Positions 28,630 through 40,859 are shown, counted from the stretch's first letter. The stretch: DNA of 64,000 bases from Meghimatium bilineatum (GCA_034231615.1 CM067307.1:5566647-5630646), one strand, 5' to 3'. A program made the numbers and translations. The notes: a model not told the origin generated them from the sequence alone.

Positions 28630-29748
28630 TTTGTTACTGTGTCACTCTCAACCGTGTCGGATATCCTCTGACAGTTTGTTACTGTGGCACTCTCAACCAT
28701 GTCGGATATCCTCTGACAGTTTGTTACTTCGTCACTCTCAACCGTGTCGGATATCCTCTGACAGTTTGTTACTGTGGCACTCTCAACCGTGTCGGATATC
28801 CTCTGACAGTTTGTTACTGTGGCACTCTCAACCGTGTCGGATATCCTCTGACAGTTTGTTACTGCGTCACTCTCAACCGTGTCGGATATCCTCTGACAGT
28901 TTGTTACTGTGGCACTCTCAACCGTGTCGGATATCCTCTGTCAGTTTGTTACTGTGGCACTCTCAACCGTGTCGGATATCCTCTGACAGTTTGTTACTGT
29001 GGCACTCTCAACCGTGTCGGATATCCTCTGACAGTTTGTTACTGTGTCACTCTCAACCGTGTCGTATATCCTCTGACAGTTTGTTACTGTGGCACTCTCA
29101 ACCGTGTCGGATATCCTCTGACAGTTTGTTACTGTGTCACTCTCAACCGTGTCGGATATCCCCTGACAGTTTGTTACTGTGTCACTCTCAACCGTGTCGG
29201 ATATCCTCTGACAGTTTGTTACTGTGGCACTCTCAACCGTGTCGGATATCCTCTGACAGTTTGTTACTGTGGCACTCTCAACCGTGTCGGATATCGTCTG
29301 ACAGTTTGTTACTGTGTCACTCTCAACCGTGTCGGATATCCTCTGACAGTTTGTTACTGTGGCACTCTCAACCGTGTCGGATATCCTCTGACAGTTTGTT
29401 ACTGTGTCACTCTCAACCGTGTCGGATATCCTCGGACAGTTTGTTACTGTGGCACTCTCAACCGTGTCGGATATCCTCTGACAGTTTGTTACTGTGGCAC
29501 TCTCAGCCGTGTCGGTATCCTCTGACAGTTTGTTACTGTGGCACTCTCAACCGTGTCGGATTTTCTCTGACAGTTTGTTACTGTGGCACTCTCAACCGTG
29601 TCGGATATCCTCTGACAGTTTGTTACTGTGGCACTCTCAACCGTGTCGGATATCCTCTGACAGTTTGTTACTGTGGCACTCTCAACCGTGTCGGATATCC
29701 TCTGACAGTTTGTTACTGTGGCACTCTCAACCGTGTCGGATTGACAGT
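28630..29748. repeat. 45 bp minisatellite, about 25 copies
   Basis: Unit TGTTACTGTGGCACTCTCAA followed by CCGTGTCGGATATCC and TCTGACAGTT. GTGGC and GTGTC variants alternate irregularly. 45 bp is a multiple of 3, which explains the 373-codon open frame; not a gene. Confidence 0.96.
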
Positions 29749-29754
29749 TTGATT

Positions 29755-30655
29755 ATTATTAAAACAAGCATATATGAAGCACATAGCAAATTCAGAGCAC
29801 CAATCTACCACCCGACGCTGCAAGGCACAAAGAAATAATAGCGTATACAGATTGAGTATCCAAATGTGGCACTGCTATATCAATTGACGTATTATTATTA
29901 TTGTTATTATTATTATTATTATTGGCCAGAGGAAACAACACTGGAATCAAAGCTCTATGGGACACTGTATGAACTACAAAAGACAGTGAGTTTTATTAAT
30001 GAGACAGAATTACAGATATAGACATGTTTCAAGTGAACGAAAGAATTATTATTATTATTATTATATAATGCCTGCTTGTTTCCTTTTGGGTAAGCTGAAC
30101 ACATAAAATCCACAAAACAGAAGGCGTCATATGAAATGGCATAGACCTTCTGTTACAGAAAAAGAGTTTAAGACTATACCTTATTTACGCTTAGAGTTAA
30201 ATAGCAAGGCCACACCGTTTCATTTCGTCCAACATTCCACACAAGTGAATTCCTTAGAAACAAGTCTGCGTTGTCATTACTGGAAACTTGTCAGAAATTC
30301 ATTCATTGTTGTTTAGTTGATCTAAAATAATCGATTCATATCTGGAAACTCATTATGGAGTCGTAATTTCCAAGGTAGAACGGCAGATTGAATGATGTCG
30401 AAAGTCGTTCATTCAGTGTGAGGAATGGTGTAGTGTTATTTTTCAATGTTTGAGTAACTAATTGGTGTGCAATATCATCATCATTATACATAAATTCAAT
30501 GTCATTATCATTAAACATAAATTTAATATTAAACATGGATTAGACATAGTTATCTAGAGAAAAGAAACCATGATAATCAGCAAACATCGCAAAGGACAGT
30601 CGCTAAAAATAAAAATACGTTGAGAGATACTACAACAAGTAGTTAGTTATTCTTC
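29755..30655. other. No gene; ATT microsatellites
   Basis: ATT/TTA trinucleotide runs at 29890-29922 and 30045-30065. The rest is AT-rich without supported coding content. Confidence 0.5.
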
Positions 30656-30659
30656 TAGG

Positions 30660-30985
30660 GCCAAAGACAGCATATAGAACGGATGTCATAGATTTCCATG
30701 CCTCTCGTTTCATTGCAATTTGCTTTAGATTTTCATTGTTTCTGATACCGATGGTGAAACGTTCTCTTGTAATAGTTCTACGTAAAGTTTCTTTTGGTCT
30801 TCATCGTTTTCTCTTGCCCTTTGGTGACTACATCAAAGCTTGACAGGGGAGTCTTTCAGTATCTATTCGTAGCGCGTGTCCGATGTAATTCCAGCGACGC
30901 TTTCTAATATAGGTGGATACATCATCTTGTTTTGATTCTTGTCTGACAACTGTGCCGGATTTGAAGTCTGACACAAGTAGATCAT
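30660..30985 (-). mobile_element. Non-LTR element C-terminal fragment (second RTE-like family)
   Basis: Minus strand: DVSTYIRKRRWNYIGHALRI, ERLPCQALM, then KGKRKR and RPKETLRRTITRE with stops. It lacks the tail repeat of the neighbouring elements. Confidence 0.75.
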
Positions 30986-31034
30986 TACGAATATCTAGGA
31001 CACATAACCACACATTACGGTAGGTGTGAAACAG

Positions 31035-31196
31035 GGGCAAAGGCCGCCCAAGATTCCGTTGGACAAAAGTCATGCAAGAATGCCTTCGCATGTCACTAGA
31101 AGAGGCGGGACAACTTTGCTCAAGACTGTGGAGAATCTAAGATATCCATAGGGAAGACTACGTTCTGGAAAGAATATGTCACATGATGATGATGTG
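31035..31196 (+). mobile_element. RTE-like 3' end with GAT tail
   Basis: GKGRPRFRWTKVMQECLRMS, LEEAGQL, then ISIGKTTFWKEYVT, ending in GATGATGATG. Same family as 34465-35175. Confidence 0.8.
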
Positions 31197-31710
31197 AAAA
31201 GTACCTTCAATGACATGAGGAAATTATTAATATCTAAACAAATTACAAACAAGTTAAAAATGAGAATTATAAAATGCTACATCTATTCCATATTAATGTA
31301 TGGCTCAGAAACATGGACACTAAATAAACAATTAGAAGACAAAATTGATGCCTTTGAGATGTGGGTATATAGAAGAATAGGGAGAACATCATGGAAAGAG
31401 AAGAAAACAAATAAAGAGGTGCTAAAACACTTAATATGAAGAAAGAACTACTAAGAGAAATAAAGATCAGGCAAATAAAATACTTTGGACACATTAAAAG
31501 ACATGACACCCTATTGAAGACATTACTTGAGAGTAAAGTCAAAGGGAAGCGAGCAAGAGGTAGGCAGAGATACAAGTGGGAGAGTAACATTACACGATGG
31601 ACAGGTTACAGTCTAGCAGAGTGCACCACCAAGACAAGAGACAGGAAATGTTGGAGATACGTTGCAGCCAACCTTCGTTGCGGAGACGGCACTTGATGAT
31701 GATGATGATG
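31197..31710 (+). mobile_element. RTE-like 3' fragment with GAT tail (family 3)
   Basis: NKLKMRIIKCYIYSILMYGS, DAFEMWVYRRIGRTSWKE, one stop, KIRQIKYFGHIKRHDTLL, RARGRQRYKWESNITRWTGY, YVAANLRCGDGT, then stop and GATGATGATGATG. Begins exactly where the preceding fragment ends. Confidence 0.88.
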
Positions 31711-31734
31711 TGAAATAGAAGTTAAACGGAAGAT

Positions 31735-32215
31735 AGGAATGGCAAAAAAGTATTTTCAGTAAGACGAAGACATATTTAACATTTAAATAAATCACAAACA
31801 AATAAAAAATAAGAATGAAAAAAATGATACATCTATTCTACTGTATGGCTCAGAAACATGGATAATGAACAACAAATTAGAAGACATAATGTATGCCTTG
31901 AGATGTAGATATATAGAAGAATAGGGATAACTTCATAGAAAGAGAAGAAAATAAAGAGGTCCTAACAAGACGTTGTATGGAAATAGAAGAGAAATTAAGA
32001 TGAAACAGATAAAATATTTTGAACATATTAAAAGATATGACACCTTGTTGGAAGACCTTACTTGAGGGTATAGTCGCAAGGAGCAATGCAGAGCTGCAAG
32101 TTGGAATCATAACGAGATGGACAGGTTACAGTCTAGCAGAGTGCACCACCAAAGTAAGAGACAGAGATGTTCGAAGTCTGTTGCATCAAAATTTTGACGC
32201 GGAGACGGCTCCTGA
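31735..32215 (+). mobile_element. RTE-like 3' fragment (family 3), older copy
   Basis: Same sequence order as the previous element (SILLYGSETWIMNNKLED, IKYFEHIKRYDTLL, a GDGS-like end) with more stops and deletions. It ends directly at the TA tract. Confidence 0.8.
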
Positions 32216-32216
32216 C

Positions 32217-32362
<146 letters not shown>

Positions 32363-32399
32363 CCATTGATAAGGTTTTGAAGGGGGGGGGGGGGGTGAA

Positions 32400-32930
32400 A
32401 GTAAGAACATTACTTAAAGTACTTGAAACTTAGCCAAAAGAATAAAAACCCTCTTGACGAGTTTTCACAAAAACATCATTAAGTAAATCTCGTATCACGA
32501 AAGAAGGACACGAAATCTAACGGAAGACCCTTTTTTTAGACAAACTCCTTTCTTACTAAAAAACTTATATATGGCCCTATTCTTCTTGACAGACGGTCTG
32601 AAGCAAGCAGATATCAGGTCGTGTTAATCAGGCACGATTCAAGTGTCTTTTATTGCTAAATCTGCCATCTCATTATCGAAATTATATGCTATAGAATAAA
32701 ACATAAGAACGAATAAGTTATTGCCAGGGTGTTGTACATTGTGTTTGAACTTTCGTTATTCCTCTCTGATGAATGTTGAATTCTCAAATGTCTTATCACT
32801 AATATAGCATGTTCATGAATAGTTGATCACCAATATTATTTATTATCTCGGTAATTACTGAACGTATGTGCTTCATAATTTTTATGGGTGTATTATTTCA
32901 TAACCACGTTGAAGATTTATGATTAATTAT
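32400..32930. other. No gene recognised
   Basis: AT-rich unique-looking sequence between the TA tract and the hAT MITE. Confidence 0.4.
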
Positions 32931-32939
32931 TATCTAGAC

Positions 32940-33161
32940 CAGTTTTTCCCAACGTGGGGTACATGCCCCACAGGGGAGGGGGGTTTGATTGCACAAGGGG
33001 GGGGACAATTCGAATCAAACACATTTTTGGGGAATAATTCAATTTTTCAATATAAACAATATATGTATATGTTATATTGGGGGGGGGGGGGGGGCGGGGA
33101 AACAAAATTATTAGAAAGAATTAGGTGTGGCATTGCTAATAAAAAAGGTTGGGAAACACTG
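32940..33161. mobile_element. hAT-type MITE with 8 bp target duplication
   Basis: 222 bp. Imperfect inverted ends CAGTTTTTCCCAAC (left) and CAGTGTTTCCCAAC (right, reversed), typical of hAT elements. Flanked by identical 8 bp duplications ATCTAGAC at 32932-32939 and 33162-33169. The interior is noncoding and contains three long G runs, one of about 16 G at 33079-33094. Confidence 0.88.
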
Positions 33162-33171
33162 ATCTAGACTG

Positions 33172-34085
33172 AACGGATTTATTGCAGCAGTAACTACGAA
33201 TCTCATTTTTAAAGTAGAAATACTTGTTTGTTGATCGCCATAAAAGTAGAAGGATTTACGGTACAAATTACCATATATTACGTCAATGAGGATAAATGAT
33301 TCTTCTGTGTTTATTTGTTGTTTTCCTCCAACTCTTCATTGGCTGTTAGTTAAAGTATAAATATGCTTGCCAATTAAAAGCACGATAAAAATAAGACATT
33401 CAATATAATGTAATACTACAGTGAAAAGGAACAACAATAGTACTTTCGAAGAACACAGTTTTTTTAATGTTTCACTTGAACACAACAGACGGACTATCAC
33501 TAAGACTAAGGAGTTTGGAGGTGTTTACACGGAAACATACAAATTACAATACACATTTTCAACGTTTCGAACCGTTAGGTTTTTCTCAAAAATATATACA
33601 AGAAAAAGAAAAAAACAATGAAAATAGTAAAAACAATTCTACCACCATAAAGGCACTAGATACAATATCGCATGTCAATACTTGTCGATACTTATTACAT
33701 GTCAAACTATTATTTTACATGTCAATAATAGTTATCACACGGCGGAGACTCATCCCTGAATTATGGTCAATTATAGCTACTTTAGTCTTCTGTGACAGAA
33801 TGCCCTCTCTATTTGTAAGATCAATTGCATAGAAACTAAAGCAAGTTTTCTCCTTGATTTCTTTATATCAATAATGCACAAACATTCCCGCACCAAGCTC
33901 AACAAGTATTAAACAAGCGTTGTCACATCATTCTATAGAGATTTCTGCGGTGAGAACCCTAAGTTAAGTGATCAGAATTAAATATTTTGGTTAAAAAAAT
34001 TAATGCTGATGCTTCCCACCTTCTCAAATTTAAAAAAAATGAACACACTGCAGACAACAGCCAAAATCTTCAGATCTAAGGAAAA
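33172..34085. other. No gene recognised
   Basis: AT-rich. Overlapping open frames of 66-121 codons near 33420-33830 have no family resemblance. TTTCAACGTTTCGAACCGTTAGG at 33557 is typical repeat debris. Confidence 0.4.
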
Positions 34086-34087
34086 CG

Positions 34088-34168
34088 ACACGGTTGAGAG
34101 TGCCACAGTAACAAACTGTCAAAGGATATCCGACACGGTTGAGAGTGCTACAGTAATAAACTGTCTAA
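34088..34168 (-). repeat. Dispersed inverted copies of the 45 bp monomer
   Basis: About 1.7 monomers of the 28630-29748 array in opposite orientation (CGGTTGAGAGTGCCACAGTA, CAAACTGTC, ATATCCGACACGG). Confidence 0.88.
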
Positions 34169-34169
34169 G

Positions 34170-34430
34170 AAATAGCCGTGGTATCAATGTCGATCATCAT
34201 ATTATTTAGTGTCGTCTCCGAATCAGAAATTAGCCAGTTTCTAGTACAGGTCTCCGTCATGACCTTTGTTCTACTTTCGAGGTATTACCTAACCTTTGCA
34301 GTTTTAAATAAGTTGCGTAAGATTATAGATTTTGGGAATTGGGGGCTTAAAGGATTAGAATTAGTTTATACATTTTTTGGGAGGGGGAAGAAGGGTTAGA
34401 ATCATTGTTTAAAATTAATAATTAATTCTC
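34170..34430. other. No gene recognised
   Basis: AT-rich spacer with a G-rich run (GGGAGGGGGAAG) near 34380. Confidence 0.4.
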
Positions 34431-34464
34431 TAAGAATTTTCGTCTAAGGCGGGAATCGATATGA

Positions 34465-35175
34465 TTGGTTCATCATCATCATCATCATCGTGACATATTC
34501 TTTCCAGAACGTAGTCTTTCCTATAGATCTCTTGAATTCTCCGCGGTCTTGAGCAAGTTTCCCTGCATCTTCCAGTGACATGCGCAGGAATTCTTGAATG
34601 TCTTTTGTCCAACGGCGTCTTGGTCGGCCTTTGCCCCTTTTGCCTTCTATCATCCCATCCATTAACACTTTCTCCATGCCGTCGTGTCTTTCCGACCGAA
34701 AAAAGCTAGCTTTTTCTTTAATATAGTGTTCAGAAGCCAGCCTTCCTGGACGTTAATTGTTCGTAACACCTCCTGGTTTGTTTTCTTCGCTGTCCATGGT
34801 ATTATCAAAACTCTTCTATAACACTTTAATTCAAATGATGTTATTCTCTTGGCCACTGTTTTATTTAGTGTCCATGCTTCACATCCATATGTCGCCACAG
34901 GAAATACACATGTTCGTAGTAAAAACAATTTGGTTCGTATGTTAGCACCTTGCCATAGTTTCTTTATCTGTTTTAATTATGCCAGCGCCATTGCCGTTAT
35001 TCTCTTGATCTCAACTGCGCAGATCCCCGAATTGTTTATATTAGTTCCTAAATAATCAAAATGAGTCACTTCTTCCAAATTGCAGTTCTCAATATTAATT
35101 TTGGGTCTTGATTTAGTTTTGTCAGTTTCCATTATTTTTGTCTTTTTCATATTTAAGAACAAGTTTCCATAGAAA
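34465..35175 (-). mobile_element. RTE-like retrotransposon, best preserved C-terminal fragment
   Basis: Minus strand: MKKTKIMETDKTKSRPKIN, EEVTHFDYLGTNINNSG, FPVATYGCEAWTLNKTVAKR, CYRRVLIIPWTAKKTNQEV, GKRGKGRPRRRWTKDIQEFL and IGKTTFWKEYVT, ending in six GAT units. The tail repeat at the ORF end is typical of RTE elements. Confidence 0.9.
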
Positions 35176-35179
35176 ATTT

Positions 35180-35390
35180 CTTGGCACAGTACTCCTGTAG
35201 TTTGCCGTTTCTTTCAGGAGGAACATCCGATTTAAACTGACACCGAGGAAAACACATACATTCTCACTCGCCATTTTGACCGGAACATCTTGACATTGAA
35301 CAAACATATGATTGGTTGTTCATGGGAAATCAGTGACGTTATTATAAACAATGCGCTATTTATATCCCAACGGAGACCTATATTAGAAAC
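35180..35390. other. No gene recognised
   Basis: Spacer between two LINE fragments, including ordinary AT-rich sequence near 35330. Confidence 0.35.
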
Positions 35391-35394
35391 TCAC

Positions 35395-35535
35395 CCAGAA
35401 GTTATCTGCATTGGATCTTCAACATTCTTTGTCTCTTGCGTTGGTGGTGTAATCTGCTAGACTGTATCCTGCTCATTCTATGGTGTATCACTCTCATGTG
35501 TATTTCTGTCTATCTTTGCTCGTCGCTTCATAGCT
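35395..35535 (-). mobile_element. RTE-like family 3 3' fragment, decayed
   Basis: TCTCTTGCGTTGGTGGTGTA and ATCTGCTAGACTGTATCCTG match the reverse of 31600-31660 and the plus sequence at 50020-50060. Confidence 0.65.
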
Positions 35536-35539
35536 CTAA

Positions 35540-35879
35540 AGTAAGGTCTTAAACATGGTGCCATACTATTTGATGAAGCTTATAAAGTTCTAAATTTATT
35601 ATTAATGTTGCATACAATGTAAACATTTTGTAAACTTCTGTAGTAAATAAAACCCCAGATACATGCACATTTTTCAAAATAAAAATAAAAATCTTTGCAT
35701 TCCAGATGAGGACTAAAAAACCCCCAGACATAGTGAATCAAAATGCAGTTGTGGCATCACTGTTGATCAGATGTGGACTTTTCTCATGGAAGAGCACCAC
35801 CACTTTTCCGGAAGCTGTGTGTAGCCACAATTAATTCTTACTTAATAATATATTTACATAACAAGCCGAACGAGATCAG
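35540..35879. other. Upstream region of the MYORG-like gene
   Basis: AT-rich. No TATA box or initiator can be assigned with confidence. CGAGATCAG just before the ATG could be a 3' splice site. Confidence 0.35.
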
Positions 35880-38800
35880 ATGATTGAAGATCAGTTAAAC
35901 GAAGCACTCATTCATGAAGAGAAACAAAAGATGGGGATACCAAAACGTAAACTAGTAAAGTTGCTTAAAATAGGAAGTATTGTTTGCGTCCTTGCAATTC
36001 TTATTATTTTTGCCATATCGCTGTCAACCGGGAGAGAAATTTCAACAATAATCGGGGTAATTCAATTTAACCAAGCAAGTTCCATTCCAGCTTTGAACAA
36101 CGTGAAATATAACAAGGACTCAAAAACATTAACATTTACAGACCATGAGCTGAAACAGGATTACTTGAACATTAATATTCAATATGATATGGTGCACAGT
36201 CAGAGAACATTTGAAACTGAGTGTCAATCACAGGCTCATTCTCCTGATTCAGAAAAATTGGTTCCCGAAGTGGACTTGCCTTCTAAAAAATGTCCTCCTC
36301 AGTTGAACTTGGAATTCGGTAACGGGTTGAATGCAGTAATATATGAAACTGATCTTGATGGCACGCTGTGCCATTCTGTTCAGTGGCATTCAACCAACAT
36401 TAGTTCAGAGATCACAAATTGTTTCATCTTGGAAGATAACTGGTATGGTGGTGGTGGTTTATCTATTCAGAAATGGCCATTGAATCGAGTAAATGTTCCT
36501 TTACAACCACACATTACACAAAAGTTGAACTTGCATAATCAATTTGACAATTCGGAGGAAACAAGATTTGATTCATTTATTGAGCCTTATTTCGTTAGTG
36601 GCAAAGGTGCTGCAGTTTTATTTGAGCATTACCTCCCATTATTTATTTCTATGAATCACTATAATGATAAAAAGCTTTGTTTCACATCTGCATTCAAACA
36701 GCCATATGCTTCTGTGAACGCTGATGACAAACTTGTATTGAAATATCTCGTCTGTAAAGAAAGAACAGCAAAGTCAATGCATCGACATATGTTAAAAACA
36801 CTAAAAGTTCCATTCTTTCAAGGGACTCCAGTACGTGATCTTATACGTAAACCAATATGGAGTACCAGAGGCCTGGACAATGCTGATATAAATGAAGCAC
36901 AAGTATTGTCTTTGGTCAATGAAATTAAATCATACAACTTACCTTACAGTCATTTGTTTATTGATGGCAATTACTCCAGATCTCGTGGCAACTTCTTCTT
37001 CAATGAAAATAAATTTCCGCACTCTCATCAACTTATTATGGAGTTAAATTCACCAGGAGAAAATAAATTTCCAGTTGGAACTGAAATCTTTCCTCACATT
37101 TCCAGCCATGAGTCAAAATTGTTTGCAATACAATATAAAAATAACTCAGCTTCAAAATATAACCAGGAACAAGCTTACTTTCTAGATGTAACTAATGAAG
37201 AAGCGGTGAAATGGTATAAATCTCATTTAATTGATCTGACAGAGCAGATAAGTCTGAAAGGGTTCAGATTTTCAGGAGGGTATGCAAAGGATATAGTGAA
37301 TGGCGCAGATGAATCTTTCCTCAAAACAAATAAGACGATGCATAATCTAAATTTATTCACAAAGAAGTTTGCTGAAATTGCAAGTGAACTTAAAATAAAT
37401 GTGTTACTTGGAAGTGGTTACAAAAGTCAAATTGACACATTTATTGCAGACGCAGGACCAATGCTGTCATCTTGGGAACATAATAAAGGTTTGAAAAGCG
37501 TTATCCCAACTGTTCTGACTTATGGTCTCATGGGGTATCCTTTTGGTCTAGTTGGTCCTATTGGAGGTATCAATATTTCTGGTGGGGAATTATCAGGCAG
37601 GAGAGGAATACCTGATAAGGAGCTTTACATTCGATGGTTTCAGCTTATGACCTATTTACCCATAATGGAGTTGTCCATTGGACCGTGGGTGTATGGACAG
37701 GAAGTAATGAATTATACTGTGTCATTACTGAATTTCCGTTACAGTGAACTTTGGCCAAAACTCCTTTTGTCAGCAGTGGAAGAAGCAATCAAGTTAGGTA
37801 AGTTCTTGTATCATCTAATTTTGCTGAACAATCCTAGGTCTGTTCCTTTTATATCTGGTACAGTGGAATACCTTTATAAGAAATTGGTCCTGACTTGTGA
37901 AATGAAATATGTATGCAATATCTACAATTTTCTATACACAATTATATGCATTAATGAGTAACGTAATTTGGGATTTTTGAAAAGTGTTGTTCTATCTATC
38001 CATCCAGTCTATTATCTTTTCTCTGCTTTTGCTGTAATGTGTCGCAGAATTGAACAAGGATCAGTTTTTGGGCTATGTCATGTTTAGTCGCTTTATATGC
38101 AGTAATACTTTGATGTCTCACAATGTTGGTAACTTATTCAATGCACCTTCTTATCTTGCTGTTTTCATTTTCATGTTGTATGCTCTTGCCGCCGGCCGAT
38201 AAAGGTTCATTCTCATTAAGTGGCTGAACCATTGCAAAGTATCCATGCCCTGTTGATTTGGTCCCAACTCCTCTGGAATGGCCACATCTTTCATATGCCA
38301 GACAAGCACCTTCCAAAAAGATTATTCTATGGGGAGCTGTATGATGGTAAACATTCAAACAGAGGGTAGAAAAAGTGATTTAAGGACCACTTACAGAACT
38401 ATCTCATGCACTGCAGTATTGATCCTAGCTCCTGGAAGACTACAACCCTTGACTATGAGCTTGGCACACCCAGATCACTGTTGGCAGCACTAAATTTGAA
38501 AAAGAAAAAACACTGCTAGCAATTTACAAGAGATGGGAGTGGAAGGAAAAATCTGAAAACTCTCTTACTCAGGTCCCTTTACACTCCTTCATGCACTGCA
38601 ATAAATCTTTTCTGGCATGAATCAGACTCATTGGGCATCTACAAACCAAAACCAAATTAGACAACCACAAATGTTCTGTTTTTTTAGTTTTCCTATTTGT
38701 TAACCGCCTTTTATTTTTTTTTCATGCCAGGCTCATCTTTGCTTGCGAAGGTGGAACATCATCATACCCACCTTCCATGTATCACTCCTACAAACATTTC

Positions 38801-39236
38801 CTGTATATCTACCTTCTCTGTATCACTCCTACAAACATTTCCTGTATATCTACCTTCTCTGTATCACTCCTACAGATATTTCTTGTATAACTATTTTCTA
38901 TGTATCACTCCTACAGTCATTCATGTCTATTATTCATTTAAATATTTAACTTTGTCTGTTGCAGGCATACCTATTGCTCGACCTCTTTGGTGGATTGCTC
39001 CGGAGGATAAGATTGCACAGTTCATTGATTGTGAGTTCTTTCTTGGTAACAGCCTCCTGGTTGCTCCAGTTTTGTATGCTGATGCTAGATTCCGTGATGT
39101 GTACTTGCCTGACGGCAGCTGGTGGAGAGATCAACTTCGAGGACAGCTCTATGAAGGGGGACAATGGCTCCGTAGATATAAAGTTGGTCTTTATGAGATT
39201 GCTACTTTCAAACGTGACATCAACCCACGTCCCTAG
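35880..39236 (+). CDS. MYORG-like glycoside hydrolase family 31 membrane protein, probably catalytically dead
   Basis: Two exons, 35880-37797 and 38965-39236. The donor AAGTTAG|GTAAGTT and acceptor TTGTCTGTTGCAG join in phase 1 to give 729 residues, close to the roughly 714 of human MYORG. A short cytosolic N-terminus is followed by a type II anchor (about residues 29-49). The lumenal part shows MYORG/GH31 landmarks: NWYGGGG (187-193), KWPLNR, IPTVLTYGLMGYPF (542-555), GIPDKELYIRWFQLM (576-590) and, in exon 2, ARPLWWIAPED and LLVAPVL. Known: MYORG is an ER/Golgi alpha-galactosidase whose nucleophile lies in FKFDAGE. Here the aligned segment reads GFRFSGG (461-467), Ser for Asp. The acid/base Asp region reads GPMLSSW (526-532), and the usual PDMVGGN is GPIGGIN. 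I infer loss of hydrolysis with fold retained. ATG at 35880 is the first in frame, just after a CAG, so an upstream noncoding exon is possible. Confidence 0.88.
37962..38234. other. MYORG-like intron, first part
   Basis: Unique-looking AT-rich intron sequence after the read-through stop. No further feature. Confidence 0.4.
38240..38560 (+). mobile_element. Non-LTR element C-terminal fragment in the MYORG-like intron
   Basis: QLLWNGHIFHMPDKHLPKRL, FYGELYDGKHSNRG, stop, FKDHLQNYLMHCSIDPSSWK and TTTLDYELGTPRSLLAAL. This is the jockey/RTE tail common in invertebrate genomes, interrupted by two stops. Confidence 0.85.
38770..38935. repeat. 41 bp minisatellite, 4 copies, just upstream of the MYORG-like exon 2 acceptor
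   Basis: Unit TGTATCACTCCTACAAACAT followed by TTCCTGTATATCTACCTTCTC. Pyrimidine-rich, ending about 30 nt before the acceptor at 38964. Confidence 0.9.
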
Positions 39237-39239
39237 TCA

Positions 39240-39865
39240 TGTAAAGTACTGATATATTTTCAGATGTGATGTACAATATATACTTAAACTGAAAAAATGT
39301 TGCGGAAGAAAACCGCTGAAAAAAAATTTAATGTCTTGTGTACAAGCCAATTTAATCTTTAATGTCACTGATGATGTCTCCATGAAACATATCTACTGTT
39401 GGTTGTTTTGAGCAGCATGCCACCATATTTTATGGAACCTCAAGCCACTGTGACCAGCTTCCAGTATGCGCATTGTTAAAGCCAATATAGATTTGAAAGA
39501 AAACAGCTAAAAATTAAAAAGTCTTGAATACAAGTCAATCCCAGCTTACATTCACGATGCTTCCATGAAATATGTCTCAAATGAAAAGCTGCAGAATTTT
39601 CTCAGTGCAGCTTCTGGTTCTCAAACTGTAAATTAGGTGATATATCATGCTGAAATTGGATGTGGCATGCCAAATGATACAGATATCACAACAAAGCTGT
39701 AAACCATAAAGACATAGTATTTTTTTCTCCGGAGCACATCCTGATTATCTGCATGAGTTTGAGAATTAACTTACCAAAAGAAGGTGATATCTATATGTTA
39801 CTGAGTGTTGAAAGAGGAGCTAAACAAATAGCAACAATGCAACTTGACATAAATGTCATTAGATC
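39240..39865. other. 3' flank of the MYORG-like gene
   Basis: Contains two diverged copies of a segment of about 190 bp (39290-39480 and 39490-39660: GAAAACMGCTRAAAAW, GTCTTGWRTACAAGYCAAT, CCATGAAAYATRTCT). No gene seen. The polyadenylation site was not identified. Confidence 0.45.
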
Positions 39866-39869
39866 TGAC

Positions 39870-39985
39870 TAGGAAGGTTAGAACAGAAAATAAATACATT
39901 CTGAACAGGTGGGCGGAATACTTTAGGGAAATGTATGAAGATCCAAACATAAACACAGACTCAAACACAGAATTTGAGCCAGAAC
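39870..39985 (+). mobile_element. Non-LTR ORF fragment (reverse transcriptase N-terminal side)
   Basis: Reads KYILNRWAEYFREMYEDPNI and SNTEFEPEP, the linker before the reverse transcriptase in RTE-like ORFs. Cut off by the 35 bp array. Confidence 0.75.
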
Positions 39986-39994
39986 CTTTGATCT

Positions 39995-40288
39995 CATTGT
40001 ACCCTACATGTAGACTGGTCAGTTGATCTCATTGTACCCTACATGTAGACTGGTCAGTTGATCTCATTGTACCCTACATGTAGACTGGTCAGTTGATCTC
40101 ATTGTACCCTACATGTAGACTGGTCAGTTGATCTCATTGTACCCTACATGTAGACTGGCCAGTTGATATCATTGTACCCTACATGTAGACTGGCCAGTTG
40201 ATATCATTGTACCCTACATGTAGACTGGTCAGTTGATCTCATTGTACCCTACATGTAGACTGGCTAGTTGATCTCATTGTATCTTACA
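39995..40288. repeat. 35 bp minisatellite, 8 copies
   Basis: Unit TCATTGTACCCTACATGTAG followed by ACTGGTCAGTTGATC. Shares the CTACATGTAG palindrome with the array at 2055-3080. Confidence 0.93.
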
Positions 40289-40404
40289 TTTTACAATATT
40301 TATTAAGCATTTGGGATTTGAAAAAGTTCTGGAAAATTTCCACATCAAAAAGAAATTCAAGAGAAACAGTAATCTAGAGCTGAAAGTAAATTAATGCAAT
40401 CTGG

Positions 40405-40855
40405 TGTAGGGAACAAGTTTGATGAACTCACACTACCTTCAGCAAACGTTTGATGCACTCACACTCCCTTCAGGGAACAAGTTTGATGAACTCACACTCC
40501 CTTCAGGGAACAAGTTTGATGAACTAACACTCCTTTCAGGGAACAAGTTTGATGAACTCACACTCCCTTCAGGGAACAAGTTTGATGAACTCACACTCCC
40601 TTCAGGGAACAAGTTTGATGAACTCACACTCCCTTCAGGGAACAAGTTTGATGAACTCACACTCCCTTCAGGGAACAAGTTTGATGAACTCACACTCCCT
40701 TCAGGGAACAAGTTTGATGAACTCACACTCCCTTCAGGGAACAAGTTTGATGAACTCACACTCCCTTCAGGGAACAAGTTTGATGAACTCACACTCCCTT
40801 CAGGGAACATGTTTGATGAACTCACACTCCCTTCATGGAACAAGATTGACACTCA
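40405..40855. repeat. 33 bp minisatellite, 13 copies
   Basis: Unit GAACAAGTTTGATGAACTCA followed by CACTCCCTTCAGG. A multiple of 3, so open in several frames; not a gene. Confidence 0.95.
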
Positions 40856-40859
40856 CTCT

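Noticed and set aside
28631-29752. 373-codon open frame (LLLWHSQPCRISSDS repeats)
   Set aside because: It is the direct translation of a 45 bp minisatellite. The period is a multiple of three, so absence of stops is automatic.
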